Of a stretch of DNA of 64,000 nt, positions 8,140 to 17,486 are shown piece by piece. This stretch comes from Paenibacillus faecalis (lineage in GTDB: Bacteria > Bacillota > Bacilli > Paenibacillales > Paenibacillaceae): positions 2,379,708 to 2,443,707 of the forward strand of contig NZ_LT985747.1 of the NCBI RefSeq assembly GCF_900289175.1. Reading direction: 5' to 3'. The notes beneath the pieces are model-generated. The model had not been told where the DNA came from and did not search any database. It was given only the letters and a program-made list of their open reading frames with translations. Within the stretch, counting starts at the first letter, position 1; each line of letters begins with the position of its first letter. A program made the translations under genes and the position numbers.

Positions 8140-8988
8140 TCAAATCCAGGACAGCACTTCCGCAATATCGTCGCGATGTGTTCCGTCCTCTCCCTTTTCA
8201 CTTTCCAAAATAAACGCTTTGCCGGCCAGCTCAGATGAGCGCACCAGCTGCTGAAGCGCTTCTTTGCCGATCATGCCATGTCCGACGCGGGCATGCCGAT
8301 CTTTCCTCGAGCCTGCTCCGTATTTGGAATCATTGAGATGTACGGCCAAAAGTTCATCCCAGTATCCGAGCTCGGTCCCTCTGCGCAGAAGACGCTCTGT
8401 ATCGTTGATGTTCCACTGTCCAGCTGCGAACAAGTGACAAGTATCCATGCAAAAACCGATTTTTTCAGGTTCATTCGCCAGCTCTCTAACCTTGACGGAT
8501 TCCTCCAATGTCATGCCCATATCTCCATGATCCCCAGCCAGGTTTTCAATGAGTAGCTTGGCTTTCCCCGACCACGCAGAAAGCACATCATTCATGCAGC
8601 GAATGATATGCTGGTAGCCTTGCAGGGCATTGTCACCTTTCAGATGCCCAAAATGAACGACAATGCCAACAGATCCGCAAGCTTCCGCAATGATTAAATC
8701 GTTGATTAAAGACTCAACCGTAAGCCGGTAATGCTCCTCTCCTCTGCTTAGTCCAACAGCCATATTCGTCGGATAAGGGGTATGGGCTACAGAAACGATA
8801 CCATGTTCACGACAATATTCTGCACAGGACAACGCATCTTTGAAATCCGGAGTTTTTATGTGCAAACTGCGGGGGTTTTTCGGAAAATATTGAAAAGCCC
8901 TGCCACCGAGCTTGACCGTATGACGGGCAGCCCCTGAAAAACCGTCGCGTGTGCTGACATGACTGCCGATCCTCGGGTTATTCTTCAT
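8140..8988 (-). CDS. nfo: endonuclease IV (AP endonuclease)
   Basis: A 282-residue TIM-barrel AP endonuclease that cleaves DNA 5' of abasic sites in base excision repair. It starts with RIGSHVSTRDGF, and metal-site motifs are spread along the chain: AHTPYPTN, VVHFGHLKG, LLIENLAGD, MDTCHLFAAG, HLNDSKYGAGSRKDRH and ILESEKG. The length matches the family. The start overlaps the fpg-like gene by 11 bp, so glycosylase and AP endonuclease are coupled: the first makes the abasic site the second processes. No defect is seen. Confidence 0.93.
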   Translation of the reverse strand: MKNNPRIGSHVSTRDGFSGAARHTVKLGGRAFQYFPKNPRSLHIKTPDFKDALSCAEYCREHGIVSVAHTPYPTNMAVGLSRGEEHYRLTVESLINDLIIAEACGSVGIVVHFGHLKGDNALQGYQHIIRCMNDVLSAWSGKAKLLIENLAGDHGDMGMTLEESVKVRELANEPEKIGFCMDTCHLFAAGQWNINDTERLLRRGTELGYWDELLAVHLNDSKYGAGSRKDRHARVGHGMIGKEALQQLVRSSELAGKAFILESEKGEDGTHRDDIAEVLSWI

Positions 8989-9796
8989 GCTGGCAATTTG
9001 GACAGAAAAACGCCTTCCGTCCCGCTATTTCCGTTCTGACAATCGCTGTACCACAGCGAACACAAGCCTCTTCTTCACGATCATATACTTTGCACTGATC
9101 ATTGTATTGGCCTGTTAAAGTATCGTCTTTCGTAAAAGGCATCTCCATATACCCGCCGCCTTCGGTAGCTTCTTTTAGAACATGATGAACACTCTCATAA
9201 AGCTGTCCCAACTGCTCTTCACTCAAGCTTTGAACCTTCGCGGCCGGATGAATCCTTGCATGAAAAGCGATTTCGTCTGCATAACAATTGCCGATCCCCG
9301 CCACTGCATGCTGGTTAACAAGCAAACTCTTTAAAGATCCCCGCCGTTTTTTCATAAGGTCAACAAAACGTTCCTTCGTCATTCTACGGTCAAGCAGCTC
9401 TGGTCCTAGCTGACTTAAAGCCTCTTCCGTTTCTTTGGCTGACAGCTGGTGAAGATACCCTAACCGGAGCCCGATAAAATACAAAACCTGATCACCAAAG
9501 GAAATTTCAATCTGAGTTGTTCGCGATGGACGTTCTTCATCCCCTCGGGTTAAATGAATAAGCCCGCCCAGCATAAGATGTAAAAGTAAGCGGCGTCCAT
9601 TATTTAAATGAAAAATGAGATACTTTCCTCTTCTCTCTATAAAGATCACTTTAGAGTCGAGAATACCGGCTGTAAAATCCGCTGGCGGCATATTGATTGA
9701 TTTTTCCCGGTTTATAATGACATTGCTGATCGGAATATTCAGAATGTTTGCGGTGAGCATTTTCCGATAGTTTTCCATCTCCGGAAGTTCCGGCAT
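8978..9796 (-). CDS. formamidopyrimidine-DNA glycosylase family protein
   Basis: A 272-residue Fpg/Nei-family bifunctional glycosylase. The N-terminal PELPEME supplies the catalytic Pro2 and Glu3, RRGKYLIFHL contains the conserved Lys, and AVAGIGNCYADEI is the helix-two-turn-helix. The C-terminal zinc finger is C-x2-C ... C-x2-C (CVRC, CPNC). Where Fpg typically ends the finger with GRST-type residues, this has GRKAFFC. It lies away from polA, the usual neighbour of mutM, so it could be a second paralogue with shifted lesion specificity (inference). AAAGGAG precedes the ATG. It is the first gene of the six-gene operon reading to 5602. Confidence 0.9.
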   Translation of the reverse strand: MPELPEMENYRKMLTANILNIPISNVIINREKSINMPPADFTAGILDSKVIFIERRGKYLIFHLNNGRRLLLHLMLGGLIHLTRGDEERPSRTTQIEISFGDQVLYFIGLRLGYLHQLSAKETEEALSQLGPELLDRRMTKERFVDLMKKRRGSLKSLLVNQHAVAGIGNCYADEIAFHARIHPAAKVQSLSEEQLGQLYESVHHVLKEATEGGGYMEMPFTKDDTLTGQYNDQCKVYDREEEACVRCGTAIVRTEIAGRKAFFCPNCQHEE

Positions 9797-9841
9797 GATT
9801 GATCTACTCCTTTATGCACACATCATAATTGCATGTTTATT

Positions 9842-10636
9842 TCATTCGTTGCACAGCAGCTTCGCTGCTTCATACAAGTCCTGACATATATAACTTGGAC
9901 GGCAACCGGCAGCTTCCATTTGTGCTTCCATATTGTCTTTCGTCGTGATCCCGGTCAGAACAAGTACGGTTCTGCAGCCGGCATTGACACCAGCAGCTAT
10001 ATCGGTTCTCATATTATCACCGACCACAGCGGTTTCCGACGGGGACAGTCCCAGTCGATCAGTCGCATATTTCATCAGAATGGACGAAGGCTTTCCGATA
10101 ACAACAGGCTTCACTCCAGAAGCGGCTTCAATCGCAGCACCCAAGGAACCTGCCCCCGGTGTCAATCCCGTATCGGATGGCAGCAAAAGATCCGGATTGG
10201 TAAGCACGAAAGCGGCTCCTCCCTGAATCCATCGAAGGGCATTGGCCAAAGATGCATAGCAAAACGAACGATCTATTCCTTGAACTACGTACTGAGGCTG
10301 CTCACTATCCGTTATTGTAAGGCCCGATTCAATCAGCGCTTGTCTGAGTCCTTCCTCTCCCAGAATCGCCACTTTTGCACCGGGTGATTCATGCGCAATA
10401 TAACTTGCAGCAGCCAAGGATGAAGTACATACATCCTCCGGTGATGCCGGGATTCCCATCCCAATGAGATGCTCGGCTACCTGCTCCGGTGTACGGGACG
10501 AATTGTTGGTTACAAACAGGTAAGGAATCTTTTGCTCACGAAGCTGCCGAATCAAAGCATCCGCACCATCAATCATATTCTTTCCATGATACAACGTTCC
10601 ATCAAGATCTATTAGCAATCCTTTCACTTGTTCCAC
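9842..10636 (-). CDS. HAD-superfamily IIA phosphatase, NagD/YutF type
   Basis: A 264-residue HAD hydrolase. Motif I is LIDLDGTLY with nucleophile Asp10 and Asp12, motif II is FVTNNSSRTPEQ, motif III Lys is in VVIGKPSS, and motif IV is AVVGDNMRTDI. The C2-type cap between motifs II and III marks subfamily IIA (NagD, YutF, p-nitrophenyl phosphatases), which dephosphorylates small sugar phosphates or nucleotides. The precise substrate cannot be inferred. It ends 45 bp upstream of the fpg-like gene, and no strong terminator was seen between them, so it may be read into the repair operon. Confidence 0.9.
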   Translation of the reverse strand: MEQVKGLLIDLDGTLYHGKNMIDGADALIRQLREQKIPYLFVTNNSSRTPEQVAEHLIGMGIPASPEDVCTSSLAAASYIAHESPGAKVAILGEEGLRQALIESGLTITDSEQPQYVVQGIDRSFCYASLANALRWIQGGAAFVLTNPDLLLPSDTGLTPGAGSLGAAIEAASGVKPVVIGKPSSILMKYATDRLGLSPSETAVVGDNMRTDIAAGVNAGCRTVLVLTGITTKDNMEAQMEAAGCRPSYICQDLYEAAKLLCNE

Positions 10637-10788
10637 GATAACACACTTCCTTGTTAGTCATTGTTTATAATGTTTACGATTAACGTGATTAACCAAGTGC
10701 ATTGGAATGATATGTAAAAAATAAGTCTTAAGCAACTCTTTATAAATATTGCCCATTTATCGGTGTTCATCCCAATGACTTCTTCATC

Positions 10789-10941
10789 TTAAATCTCATT
10801 GTAAAAGATGAACTCCAGCCCTGCAACCACATAAGCGACGCATAGCGCCATTACATGACCATACAGCCGGACCAAGATGTCCCGCTGCTGGTCGAATCGA
10901 ATCGAACATTGTCCTTGGAGTTTATTTTGTGAAGAAGGCAT
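10789..10941 (-). CDS. small hypothetical protein, 50 residues
   Basis: An open frame of 50 codons with ATG at 10941 and TAA at 10789, in the gap between the phosphatase and rnz genes. A weak AGGAAA lies just upstream of the ATG. The C-terminal half (VMALCVAYVVAGLEFIFY) is hydrophobic and could form one transmembrane helix; the N-terminal half is polar with QQRDILVRLYGHV. No family is recognised. Codon choice looks coding (all sense codons common), but conservation cannot be checked here. The remaining 150 bp of this gap, 10637-10788, shows no further gene. Confidence 0.45.
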   Translation of the reverse strand: MPSSQNKLQGQCSIRFDQQRDILVRLYGHVMALCVAYVVAGLEFIFYNEI

Positions 10942-10984
10942 GTCATTTCCTGCGCTTTCCCGGAAAATAATTCAGTTTATTTCC

Positions 10985-11908
10985 TTATCTCAAAACAGGA
11001 TAAAGCCCGAAATCCTCAGCTAATCTGGTATTTGGAAATACACGCTGCGCCTCTTCAAGCAGGGGCTGCAAATGCTCGATATCCTTGTAGCGCGAGCTAA
11101 AATGCGTCAGTATCAATTCCTTGACCCCAGCCTCGGCTGCCGCTGCTGCAGCTTGTAAAGCTGTGCTGTGATAGTACTCATGCGCGGTATCCCGAAGATC
11201 ATCCATGAAGGTCGCCTCATGCACCAAAATATCCGAATCTTTCGCAAGGGGAACAATGTTCGCACATGAGCGGGTATCCCCAAGAATCGTTACAACCCTT
11301 CCTTTTTTGGGTGCGAGAATGACATCAGCCGCGTGGACGAGTTGACCATCCGGTGCCTGCACGCTTTCTCCTCGTTTAAGCCGTCCGTAAAGCGGCCCCG
11401 GTTTTAAACCATATGCCGTGAGTCGCTCCAGGTTTAAATTCCCTGGCCGATCCTTCTCTACAACGCGGTACCCGTAGCTTTCGGCCCGGTGCTCAAGCAG
11501 CGCTGCTTCCACGCGGAACCCATCATCCTCAAACACCAACCCTCCATTATGTTCTATTACTTCTATTTGATAATTCACCCGTGATTGACTGATGTCCAGC
11601 GATGTCTCAATATACGTTTTGATCCCCTTCGGCCCATAAATGGTAATGGGTGAGGTAGCTCCCTGAGCACCGCGACTGGACAACAAACCTGGCAATCCGA
11701 AAATATGATCACCATGAAGATGGGTAATAAATATTTTCTCAAGCCTGGTCATTTTTAGCGGGGATCGGAGTATCTGGTGCTGCGTGCCTTCTCCACAATC
11801 AAACAACCACATGCTGCGCCTTTCCTCCAGCAATCTTAAAGCAATAGAAGTTACATTCCGTTGCTGTGTCGGAACCCCTGCGTTTGTTCCTAAAAAATAG
11901 AGTTCCAT
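10985..11908 (-). CDS. rnz: ribonuclease Z
   Basis: A 307-residue metallo-beta-lactamase-fold endonuclease that trims tRNA 3' trailers. It opens MELYFLGTNAGVPT, typical of RNase Z. The zinc motif HLHGDH lies at residues 63-68, with further ligands in ILGDTR and VHEATF and the C-terminal ILTHFSSRY. The exosite region (PKGIKTYIE to VEAALLEHR) is complete and the length is that of the bacterial short form. It stands 90 bp downstream of metH. No terminator of quality separates metH and rnz, so read-through is possible. Confidence 0.95.
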   Translation of the reverse strand: MELYFLGTNAGVPTQQRNVTSIALRLLEERRSMWLFDCGEGTQHQILRSPLKMTRLEKIFITHLHGDHIFGLPGLLSSRGAQGATSPITIYGPKGIKTYIETSLDISQSRVNYQIEVIEHNGGLVFEDDGFRVEAALLEHRAESYGYRVVEKDRPGNLNLERLTAYGLKPGPLYGRLKRGESVQAPDGQLVHAADVILAPKKGRVVTILGDTRSCANIVPLAKDSDILVHEATFMDDLRDTAHEYYHSTALQAAAAAAEAGVKELILTHFSSRYKDIEHLQPLLEEAQRVFPNTRLAEDFGLYPVLR

Positions 11909-12001
11909 GCCTCTTCTCCCCTTCCAGGCGTGTAAACCGAGAAATCCCCCGAAAATATCGGAGGATTTCCAGTAAGTCTACACCCGTATCCAAATTGTGG
12001 A

Positions 12002-15000
12002 TTATGCTTTGTCCACGTTAAAATACTTTGCTTCCGGGTGGCTGAATACCATGGCTGAAACAGAAGCTTCAGGCTCCATCATAAAGCCCTCAGTTAGATG
12101 AACCCCCATGTCTTCCGGTTTCATCAACTTGAACAAAGGCGCCTGATCCTCCAGATCCGGGCAAGCCGGATAACCGAAAGATACGCGAATTCCCTGGTAT
12201 CTTGCCCCGAACCTTTTCTTCATTGTCATGTCAGCAGGGTCCGGAAATCCCCACGAATCCCGCATTATTTGATGAACACGCTCGGCAAGCGCCTCAGCCG
12301 TCTCAAGCGCTACAGCTTGCAGTGCGTGGGAACGAAGGTAGTCCCCATTTTCTTTCCATTCTGTGGAAAGCTTGCTCACACCATGTCCAGCCGTCACGAC
12401 GAGGAAGCCGACATAATCCATGGCTCCACTTTCAACCGACCTTAAGAAGTCAGACAAGCAGAGATAAGGCTCAACCTGCTGTCTCGGGAAGCTGAAACGA
12501 TGAAGAACCGTTGTCTTGTCCCCCGGATCATAAATTAGAATATCATTTCCTTCCGCTTGCGCAGGAAAGAAACGATACATAGCATGTGCTTGTATAATAC
12601 CATTATCCACAGCTTCTTGTAGTATACCATCTACCGTTTCTTTTAGGGAAACAGCTTTGGGGTCCTGGTTTTGCAAAAGCTGCTCAACAGAACCTCGCAA
12701 TCCCAGATGGTGTCCAAGCAGCATCTGCATATTAATGTATGGAAGAATATGAGCGATCGGATAATTTCGAATGATGTGACGCTCGAAATCCGGCGGGTCA
12801 TAAACAGGTGTTTCGGAAGAAACTTTAGATCGTTTCACCCTTGTCTGCTCCGGCAAGCGTCTTTCAACCTTAGCCGCCGAAAATTCTGCTTCTTGTTCCC
12901 CTCTAATTTGATCCTCAATTTCCTTTCGCTGAACCGGATCACTGAGCTTGTTGGCAAGCTCCAAACCGTCCATGGCATCTTTGGCATACAATACCATGCC
13001 ATCATATTCTGGCCGGATGCGCGTTCTCGTAAATTTTCGGGTCAATGCCGCACCGCCAACCATGATCGGCACATTGATGCCGGCTGTTTTCAGATCCTGC
13101 GCTGTAGAAACCATCTGTTGAGCGGATTTCACCAGAAGACCGGATAAACCGATGGCATCCGGCTTTTCGCGCCGATATGCCTCGATGATTTGCTCCGGTG
13201 GTACTTTTATACCCAAATTGACGATGTCATAACCATTGTTCGCCAGGATGATTTCAACAAGGTTTTTGCCGATATCATGAACATCGCCTTTTACGGTCGC
13301 AAGAATAATTTTTCCTTTAACCGAAGTTTCATTCTTCTCCATGAATTGCTCAAGATGGGCAACCGAAGCCTTCATCACTTCCGCACTCTGAAGAACCTCT
13401 GCCACAATCAACTCATTGTTATTGAACAGCCGGCCCACCTCTGACATTCCATCCATCAGCGGCCCGTTAATGATCTCAAGTGCACTGTATTTTTTCAATG
13501 CCTCATCCAGGTCCGGAATGAGACCTTCCTTGGAACCTTCCACAACATAGGAAGCGAGTCGTTCTTCCAAACTTAAATTTGATTTTACTTCCTTTTTCTC
13601 GACCTTCTTGTTTCGAAACGCTGCTACGAAAGCAGCAAGGGTCGATTCACTTGTTCGGTAGATCAAATCTTCAGCCAGGCGGCGCTCTTCCTCCGGGATC
13701 GATGCGTAACGCTCCAGTTTCTCTGTGTTTACAATAGCATAATCAAGACCTGCTTTTGTGCATTCATACAAAAATACCGAATTCAGCACTTCTCTGCCCG
13801 CTTCAGGAAGCCCGAATGAAACGTTGCTGACTCCAAGTATCGTATGACACTCCGGCATAGCTTCTTTGATCAAACGTATGCCTTCAATCGTTTCCTGCGC
13901 TGATCCGATATACTGCTCATCACCGGTACCGACCGGAAATACCAATGTATCAAAAATAATATCCTCCGACTTGATACCATATTTATTAACGAGCAGCTCA
14001 TACGAACGGCGCGCAACCTGAAGTTTGTCCTTTCGATGAATCGCCTGACCGCTCTCATCAATCGTGCCAACAACGACAGCGGCCCCATATTTATGAATCA
14101 GCGGAGCTACTTTTTCAAATTTCTCCTCACCATCTTCAAGATTAATAGAATTGATGATCGCTTTTCCTTGTGAATATCGAAGTGCCAAATCAATGACTTC
14201 AGAATCGGTAGTGTCAATCATTAACGGCACCTTCACCTTTTTAACGACAAGCTCCAAAAATCGGATCATATCTTCCTTTTCGTCGCGATCCGGGTCCTGA
14301 ACGCAAATATCGATGACATGCGCTCCGTTTTTTACTTGAGCACGTGCAATTTCGGATGCTTCTTCGTATTTGCCTTCCACAATAAGGCGTTTGAATTTAC
14401 GGGAACCTAGGACGTTGGTTCGTTCTCCAACCATATAAGGACGGTTCTCCTGCTCAATATAGACAGGCTCAATACCCGATAACGCCGGAAGATGAGAGCC
14501 ACCCAGCTTACGCGGCGGATATTGACTCATCACATCAGCTAAAGCACGAATATGGTCCGGAGTAGTTCCGCAGCAGCCTCCGGCAATGTTCAGCCATCCT
14601 TTTTCAGCAAAAGCACCCATCTTTTGGGCAAGCGAACCCGGCGATTCATGATAATGTCCATTCTCGTCAGGCAGACCTGCATTCGGGTAGCAGCTTACTG
14701 CCGCTTTAGACATATCTGACAAGGAACGGATATGATCCCTCATAAATTCCGGACCAGTAGCACAGTTCAAACCGATCGATATCGGTTCAATATGCTCCAA
14801 AGATATGTAAAAAGCTTCTATATTCTGCCCTGCCAACGTCGTACCCATCGGCTCAATCGTACCTGAAATCATAATGGGCAGTTTGATACCGGTTTGATCA
14901 AAAGCTTGACGTATACCAATTGTCCCGGCCTTTACATTGAGTGTATCCTGGGACGTTTCAAGAAGCAGTGCATCCACTCCGCCTTCGATTAAAGCGATCG

Positions 15001-15442
15001 CCTGTTCCTCATAGCTTTCAATCAGTTCCTGGAACGTAACTCCACCGGTAACCGAAAGCGTTTTAGTCGTAGGCCCCATGGCTCCTATAGCATAGCGCGG
15101 CTTTTCTGGAGTTGAATATTTAACAGCAGCGGCAACAGCCAGACGAGCTGCCTCCAAATTAATCTCCCTGGCGAGCTGAGGTATATCGTATTCAGCCAAC
15201 ACGACGGATGCCGCACCAAACGTATTGGTTTCAATCAGATCTGCCCCTGCCTCCAAATATTGTTCGTGTATAAATTGAATGACATCTGGACGCTTCAAGA
15301 CCAGCATTTCGTTACAGCCATCCAATTCTTCTCCACCGAAATCCTGCGGCGAGAGGTTCTGCTGCTGTATCATAGTACCCATAGCACCATCAAGGATTAA
15401 TATTCGTTCTTTCATTGCTTCCTGTAAACTAGGTTTACTCAA
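12002..15442 (-). CDS. metH: cobalamin-dependent methionine synthase
   Basis: A 1146-residue enzyme that moves methyl from methyl-tetrahydrofolate to homocysteine via cobalamin. Modules in order: homocysteine domain (about 5-320) with zinc ligands Cys227, Cys290 and Cys291 (GGCCGTT); pterin-binding domain (about 330-600) with MVGERTN at 337-343; B12 cap and binding domains (about 640-880) with DVHDIG at 720-725, in which His722 is the cobalt ligand; and the reactivation domain (about 890-1146) with VSFGYPACPDLEDQ, which binds SAM. All modules are intact. Upstream DNA shows no SAM or cobalamin riboswitch that I could recognise. It is transcribed alone or with rnz. Confidence 0.96.
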   Translation of the reverse strand: MSKPSLQEAMKERILILDGAMGTMIQQQNLSPQDFGGEELDGCNEMLVLKRPDVIQFIHEQYLEAGADLIETNTFGAASVVLAEYDIPQLAREINLEAARLAVAAAVKYSTPEKPRYAIGAMGPTTKTLSVTGGVTFQELIESYEEQAIALIEGGVDALLLETSQDTLNVKAGTIGIRQAFDQTGIKLPIMISGTIEPMGTTLAGQNIEAFYISLEHIEPISIGLNCATGPEFMRDHIRSLSDMSKAAVSCYPNAGLPDENGHYHESPGSLAQKMGAFAEKGWLNIAGGCCGTTPDHIRALADVMSQYPPRKLGGSHLPALSGIEPVYIEQENRPYMVGERTNVLGSRKFKRLIVEGKYEEASEIARAQVKNGAHVIDICVQDPDRDEKEDMIRFLELVVKKVKVPLMIDTTDSEVIDLALRYSQGKAIINSINLEDGEEKFEKVAPLIHKYGAAVVVGTIDESGQAIHRKDKLQVARRSYELLVNKYGIKSEDIIFDTLVFPVGTGDEQYIGSAQETIEGIRLIKEAMPECHTILGVSNVSFGLPEAGREVLNSVFLYECTKAGLDYAIVNTEKLERYASIPEEERRLAEDLIYRTSESTLAAFVAAFRNKKVEKKEVKSNLSLEERLASYVVEGSKEGLIPDLDEALKKYSALEIINGPLMDGMSEVGRLFNNNELIVAEVLQSAEVMKASVAHLEQFMEKNETSVKGKIILATVKGDVHDIGKNLVEIILANNGYDIVNLGIKVPPEQIIEAYRREKPDAIGLSGLLVKSAQQMVSTAQDLKTAGINVPIMVGGAALTRKFTRTRIRPEYDGMVLYAKDAMDGLELANKLSDPVQRKEIEDQIRGEQEAEFSAAKVERRLPEQTRVKRSKVSSETPVYDPPDFERHIIRNYPIAHILPYINMQMLLGHHLGLRGSVEQLLQNQDPKAVSLKETVDGILQEAVDNGIIQAHAMYRFFPAQAEGNDILIYDPGDKTTVLHRFSFPRQQVEPYLCLSDFLRSVESGAMDYVGFLVVTAGHGVSKLSTEWKENGDYLRSHALQAVALETAEALAERVHQIMRDSWGFPDPADMTMKKRFGARYQGIRVSFGYPACPDLEDQAPLFKLMKPEDMGVHLTEGFMMEPEASVSAMVFSHPEAKYFNVDKA

Positions 15443-15914
15443 TCTATACCCCTCCCCCGCAAAACGTTAAATCTTAGTGTACCAGAATATTTTTCAAAGG
15501 AAAAGAATGAAATCCGGGAAAATATGCGTCGTTTTGAGCTTTTTTCAAGCTTTTTCTCAGTACAAACCGGATTAACTAGCCTATTATACCAATTAATCAC
15601 GTTGGAAAAAACGGATTAATGGCTGTCAGACAGCATTATTCATAATACGAACGAAAGAATTTTTAAAACGGATAATGTTCGGTCTTGAGTATACAGAGAT
15701 GAGGACTGCCTAAATTGATAAATGATTTTGCTAAGCACAGGCTCCATGCCGCATACTTCGAATAAGATCTCTATTATAGATACAATGCCGGGAGTCAAAA
15801 ATACGTTCAGACAACTCTTCCAACTAACGCGCTAGCTCAAAGCCTTAAGTCATCCAATAGACCAGGGTTCATTTTTTATGAGATTAAGAAGCTGTGTTGA
15901 ACAAGCCTGCATAT
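15443..15914. other. long intergenic region upstream of metH
   Basis: About 470 bp between the metH start and the terminator at 15915. I see no ORF above 60 codons with a ribosome binding site, and no S-box, T-box or cobalamin-box consensus. It probably holds the metH promoter and an untranslated leader. It is AT-rich with scattered short inverted repeats. Confidence 0.5.
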
Positions 15915-15962
15915 AAAAACAGCAGCTTGAGCCATCAATGGATGACTAACGCTGCTGTTTTT
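15915..15962. terminator. hairpin terminator after lipoprotein gene
   Basis: Perfect 12-bp arms AAAAACAGCAGC and GCTGCTGTTTTT around a 24-nt loop. The A and T runs on both flanks make it able to work in either direction; on the minus strand it follows the lipoprotein gene by 41 bp. Confidence 0.8.
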
Positions 15963-16003
15963 CATTCAATATACACTACCTGCCCGCGGATATACCTAAA
16001 ATC

Positions 16004-16414
16004 CTATTTGGTAATTTTAAGTTCTTTGGATGGCATGGAGTGCTGTTCACGGGCAGTGACATGGGAAATAATCCGATACATTCCTGGCTCGGTAAACGTC
16101 TTCTCCAGCTCGTAATTTCCATCTTCACTATGCTGTACCGGCACCTTTTCCTTCATACCTCCATCTTCGCTTATGATTTCAAACTCAACACTGTCCGCGT
16201 CTTCGACAGGTTCACCGGAATGGGTAACCTTCGCCTGAATGATAACCTTCTCACCTATCGCAGCCGTTTCAGCATTTAGCGACAGTTCGACAGTAAGTGG
16301 ACCTTCCATCGAGTTTTGATGTTTCGAATCATCTTTACTGTCGCCGCATGCCGCCAGGGCGATGGCCATCATGACCATTACAGAAATCAACGCATAACTT
16401 TTCTTTTTCAACAT
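16004..16414 (-). CDS. lipoprotein with FixH/YtkA-like domain
   Basis: A 136-residue predicted lipoprotein: a lysine-rich N-terminus, a hydrophobic core and the lipobox LAAC with Cys23 as the acylation site, followed by a Ser/Asp-rich linker. The rest resembles a YtkA/FixH-like Ig-type beta-sandwich, with LTVELSLNAETAAIGEKV and the ending PGMYRIISHVTARE. Such domains act on the outer membrane face, sometimes in copper handling or cytochrome oxidase assembly, but no metal motif beyond scattered His residues is evident here. It is monocistronic, bounded by a terminator. Confidence 0.72.
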   Translation of the reverse strand: MLKKKSYALISVMVMMAIALAACGDSKDDSKHQNSMEGPLTVELSLNAETAAIGEKVIIQAKVTHSGEPVEDADSVEFEIISEDGGMKEKVPVQHSEDGNYELEKTFTEPGMYRIISHVTAREQHSMPSKELKITK

Positions 16415-16550
16415 TATCCACCTACTTTTAAAAATCAGATAAAACAGCTTTTATGATTTTTTTCCTATTTCTGTAACCAACCAATATTATACATCTTTTA
16501 CTGCGGAGTGAAATATGCATCCGCTTACAATTCTGTGACATTTCTCACAC

Positions 16551-16599
16551 AAAAAAAAGAAACGTCCCAGCATCTCTTGTGAAAGATGAGGAACATTTC
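16551..16599 (-). terminator. Rho-independent terminator
   Basis: On the minus strand a long imperfect hairpin (arms at about 16559-16575 and 16584-16599) is followed by a run of eight T residues. It ends transcripts of the HAD hydrolase gene. Confidence 0.72.
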
Positions 16600-16643
16600 T
16601 TCAATAATAAATTATTTATAAATGATACACCATAATCTAACCT

Positions 16644-17438
16644 TCATGATAATGAAGACAAGATATCATGAAGCTGTGTCAAGTTTTGAATTTCGTAATC
16701 CGGCACAATGGTAGAATCTTTAGGACGGTCCGTCCGGTTGATCCACACGGTTGTCAGCCCCGCCGCATTGCCTCCCTTAATGTCTGTAGTTAACTTATCT
16801 CCCACCATTACAGCATGTTGGGGCTGAATATCAAGCAAGCCAAGAGCATGGGTAAAAATAGAGGCATCCGGCTTACCCTTTCCAAAGCTGCCCGATATAA
16901 CGATATGATCAAAAAAAGGAATCAGCTCCGGAACTCCGTCCAATTTTTCCTGCTGCAGATCAGGAGAACCATTCGTCAGTAGCAGCAGCTTTACACGACC
17001 TTTTAGCTCTTTCAACACATCGAATGTTTCATCATACACATACGGACGCGTTCTTCGTTCAGCAGCAAAGCGTTCTGCCAGTTCTTCTGCCAGTTCATCA
17101 TTCTCCACTTCAAGAGAGTTCAGCCCTTTGCGCCACGATTCTTTACGATAAACGGGCGCAAGCTCCTGAAGACGTCGAAACTCCGGCTGATCGCCTGCTG
17201 TAAAATTCGCCCACAGGCCTTCGAAAGGGTTGATCCCGATCATTTGTGTAAATGCAAATGTGTCGTAGGACTCATACAGTGCTCGCGCTTCACGTCTTAC
17301 AGCTGATTGCAAGGCAACGGCATCAATGCCGGCGATTTCAGCTGCAGCCTGACAGGTCACTTCGAATGCTTCCTCTACACTTCTTTCGTCCCATAATAAA
17401 GTATCATCAAGGTCAAACAACACCGCAGATACAGACAT
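16644..17438 (-). CDS. HAD-superfamily IA hydrolase
   Basis: A 264-residue HAD phosphatase with motif I FDLDDTLL (nucleophile Asp9, acid/base Asp11), a helical C1 cap (about 20-140), motif II LLLTNGSPD, motif III GKPDASIF and motif IV VMVGDKLTTDI. It resembles the YjjG/YsaA group, which acts on small phosphomonoesters. The substrate is unknown. It lies 48 bp after a membrane-protein gene on the same strand and may be co-transcribed with it, with a terminator just downstream. Confidence 0.88.
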   Translation of the reverse strand: MSVSAVLFDLDDTLLWDERSVEEAFEVTCQAAAEIAGIDAVALQSAVRREARALYESYDTFAFTQMIGINPFEGLWANFTAGDQPEFRRLQELAPVYRKESWRKGLNSLEVENDELAEELAERFAAERRTRPYVYDETFDVLKELKGRVKLLLLTNGSPDLQQEKLDGVPELIPFFDHIVISGSFGKGKPDASIFTHALGLLDIQPQHAVMVGDKLTTDIKGGNAAGLTTVWINRTDRPKDSTIVPDYEIQNLTQLHDILSSLS

Positions 17439-17486
17439 CTCTCCATCTCCCTCTCTGTAAGCCGGATAAAAAAGCCGGCATATCTA

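Noticed and set aside
11938..11971. Hairpin between metH and rnz (AAATCC/GGATTT)
   Set aside because: The stem has mismatches and no T run follows on the minus strand, so a terminator call is not supported.
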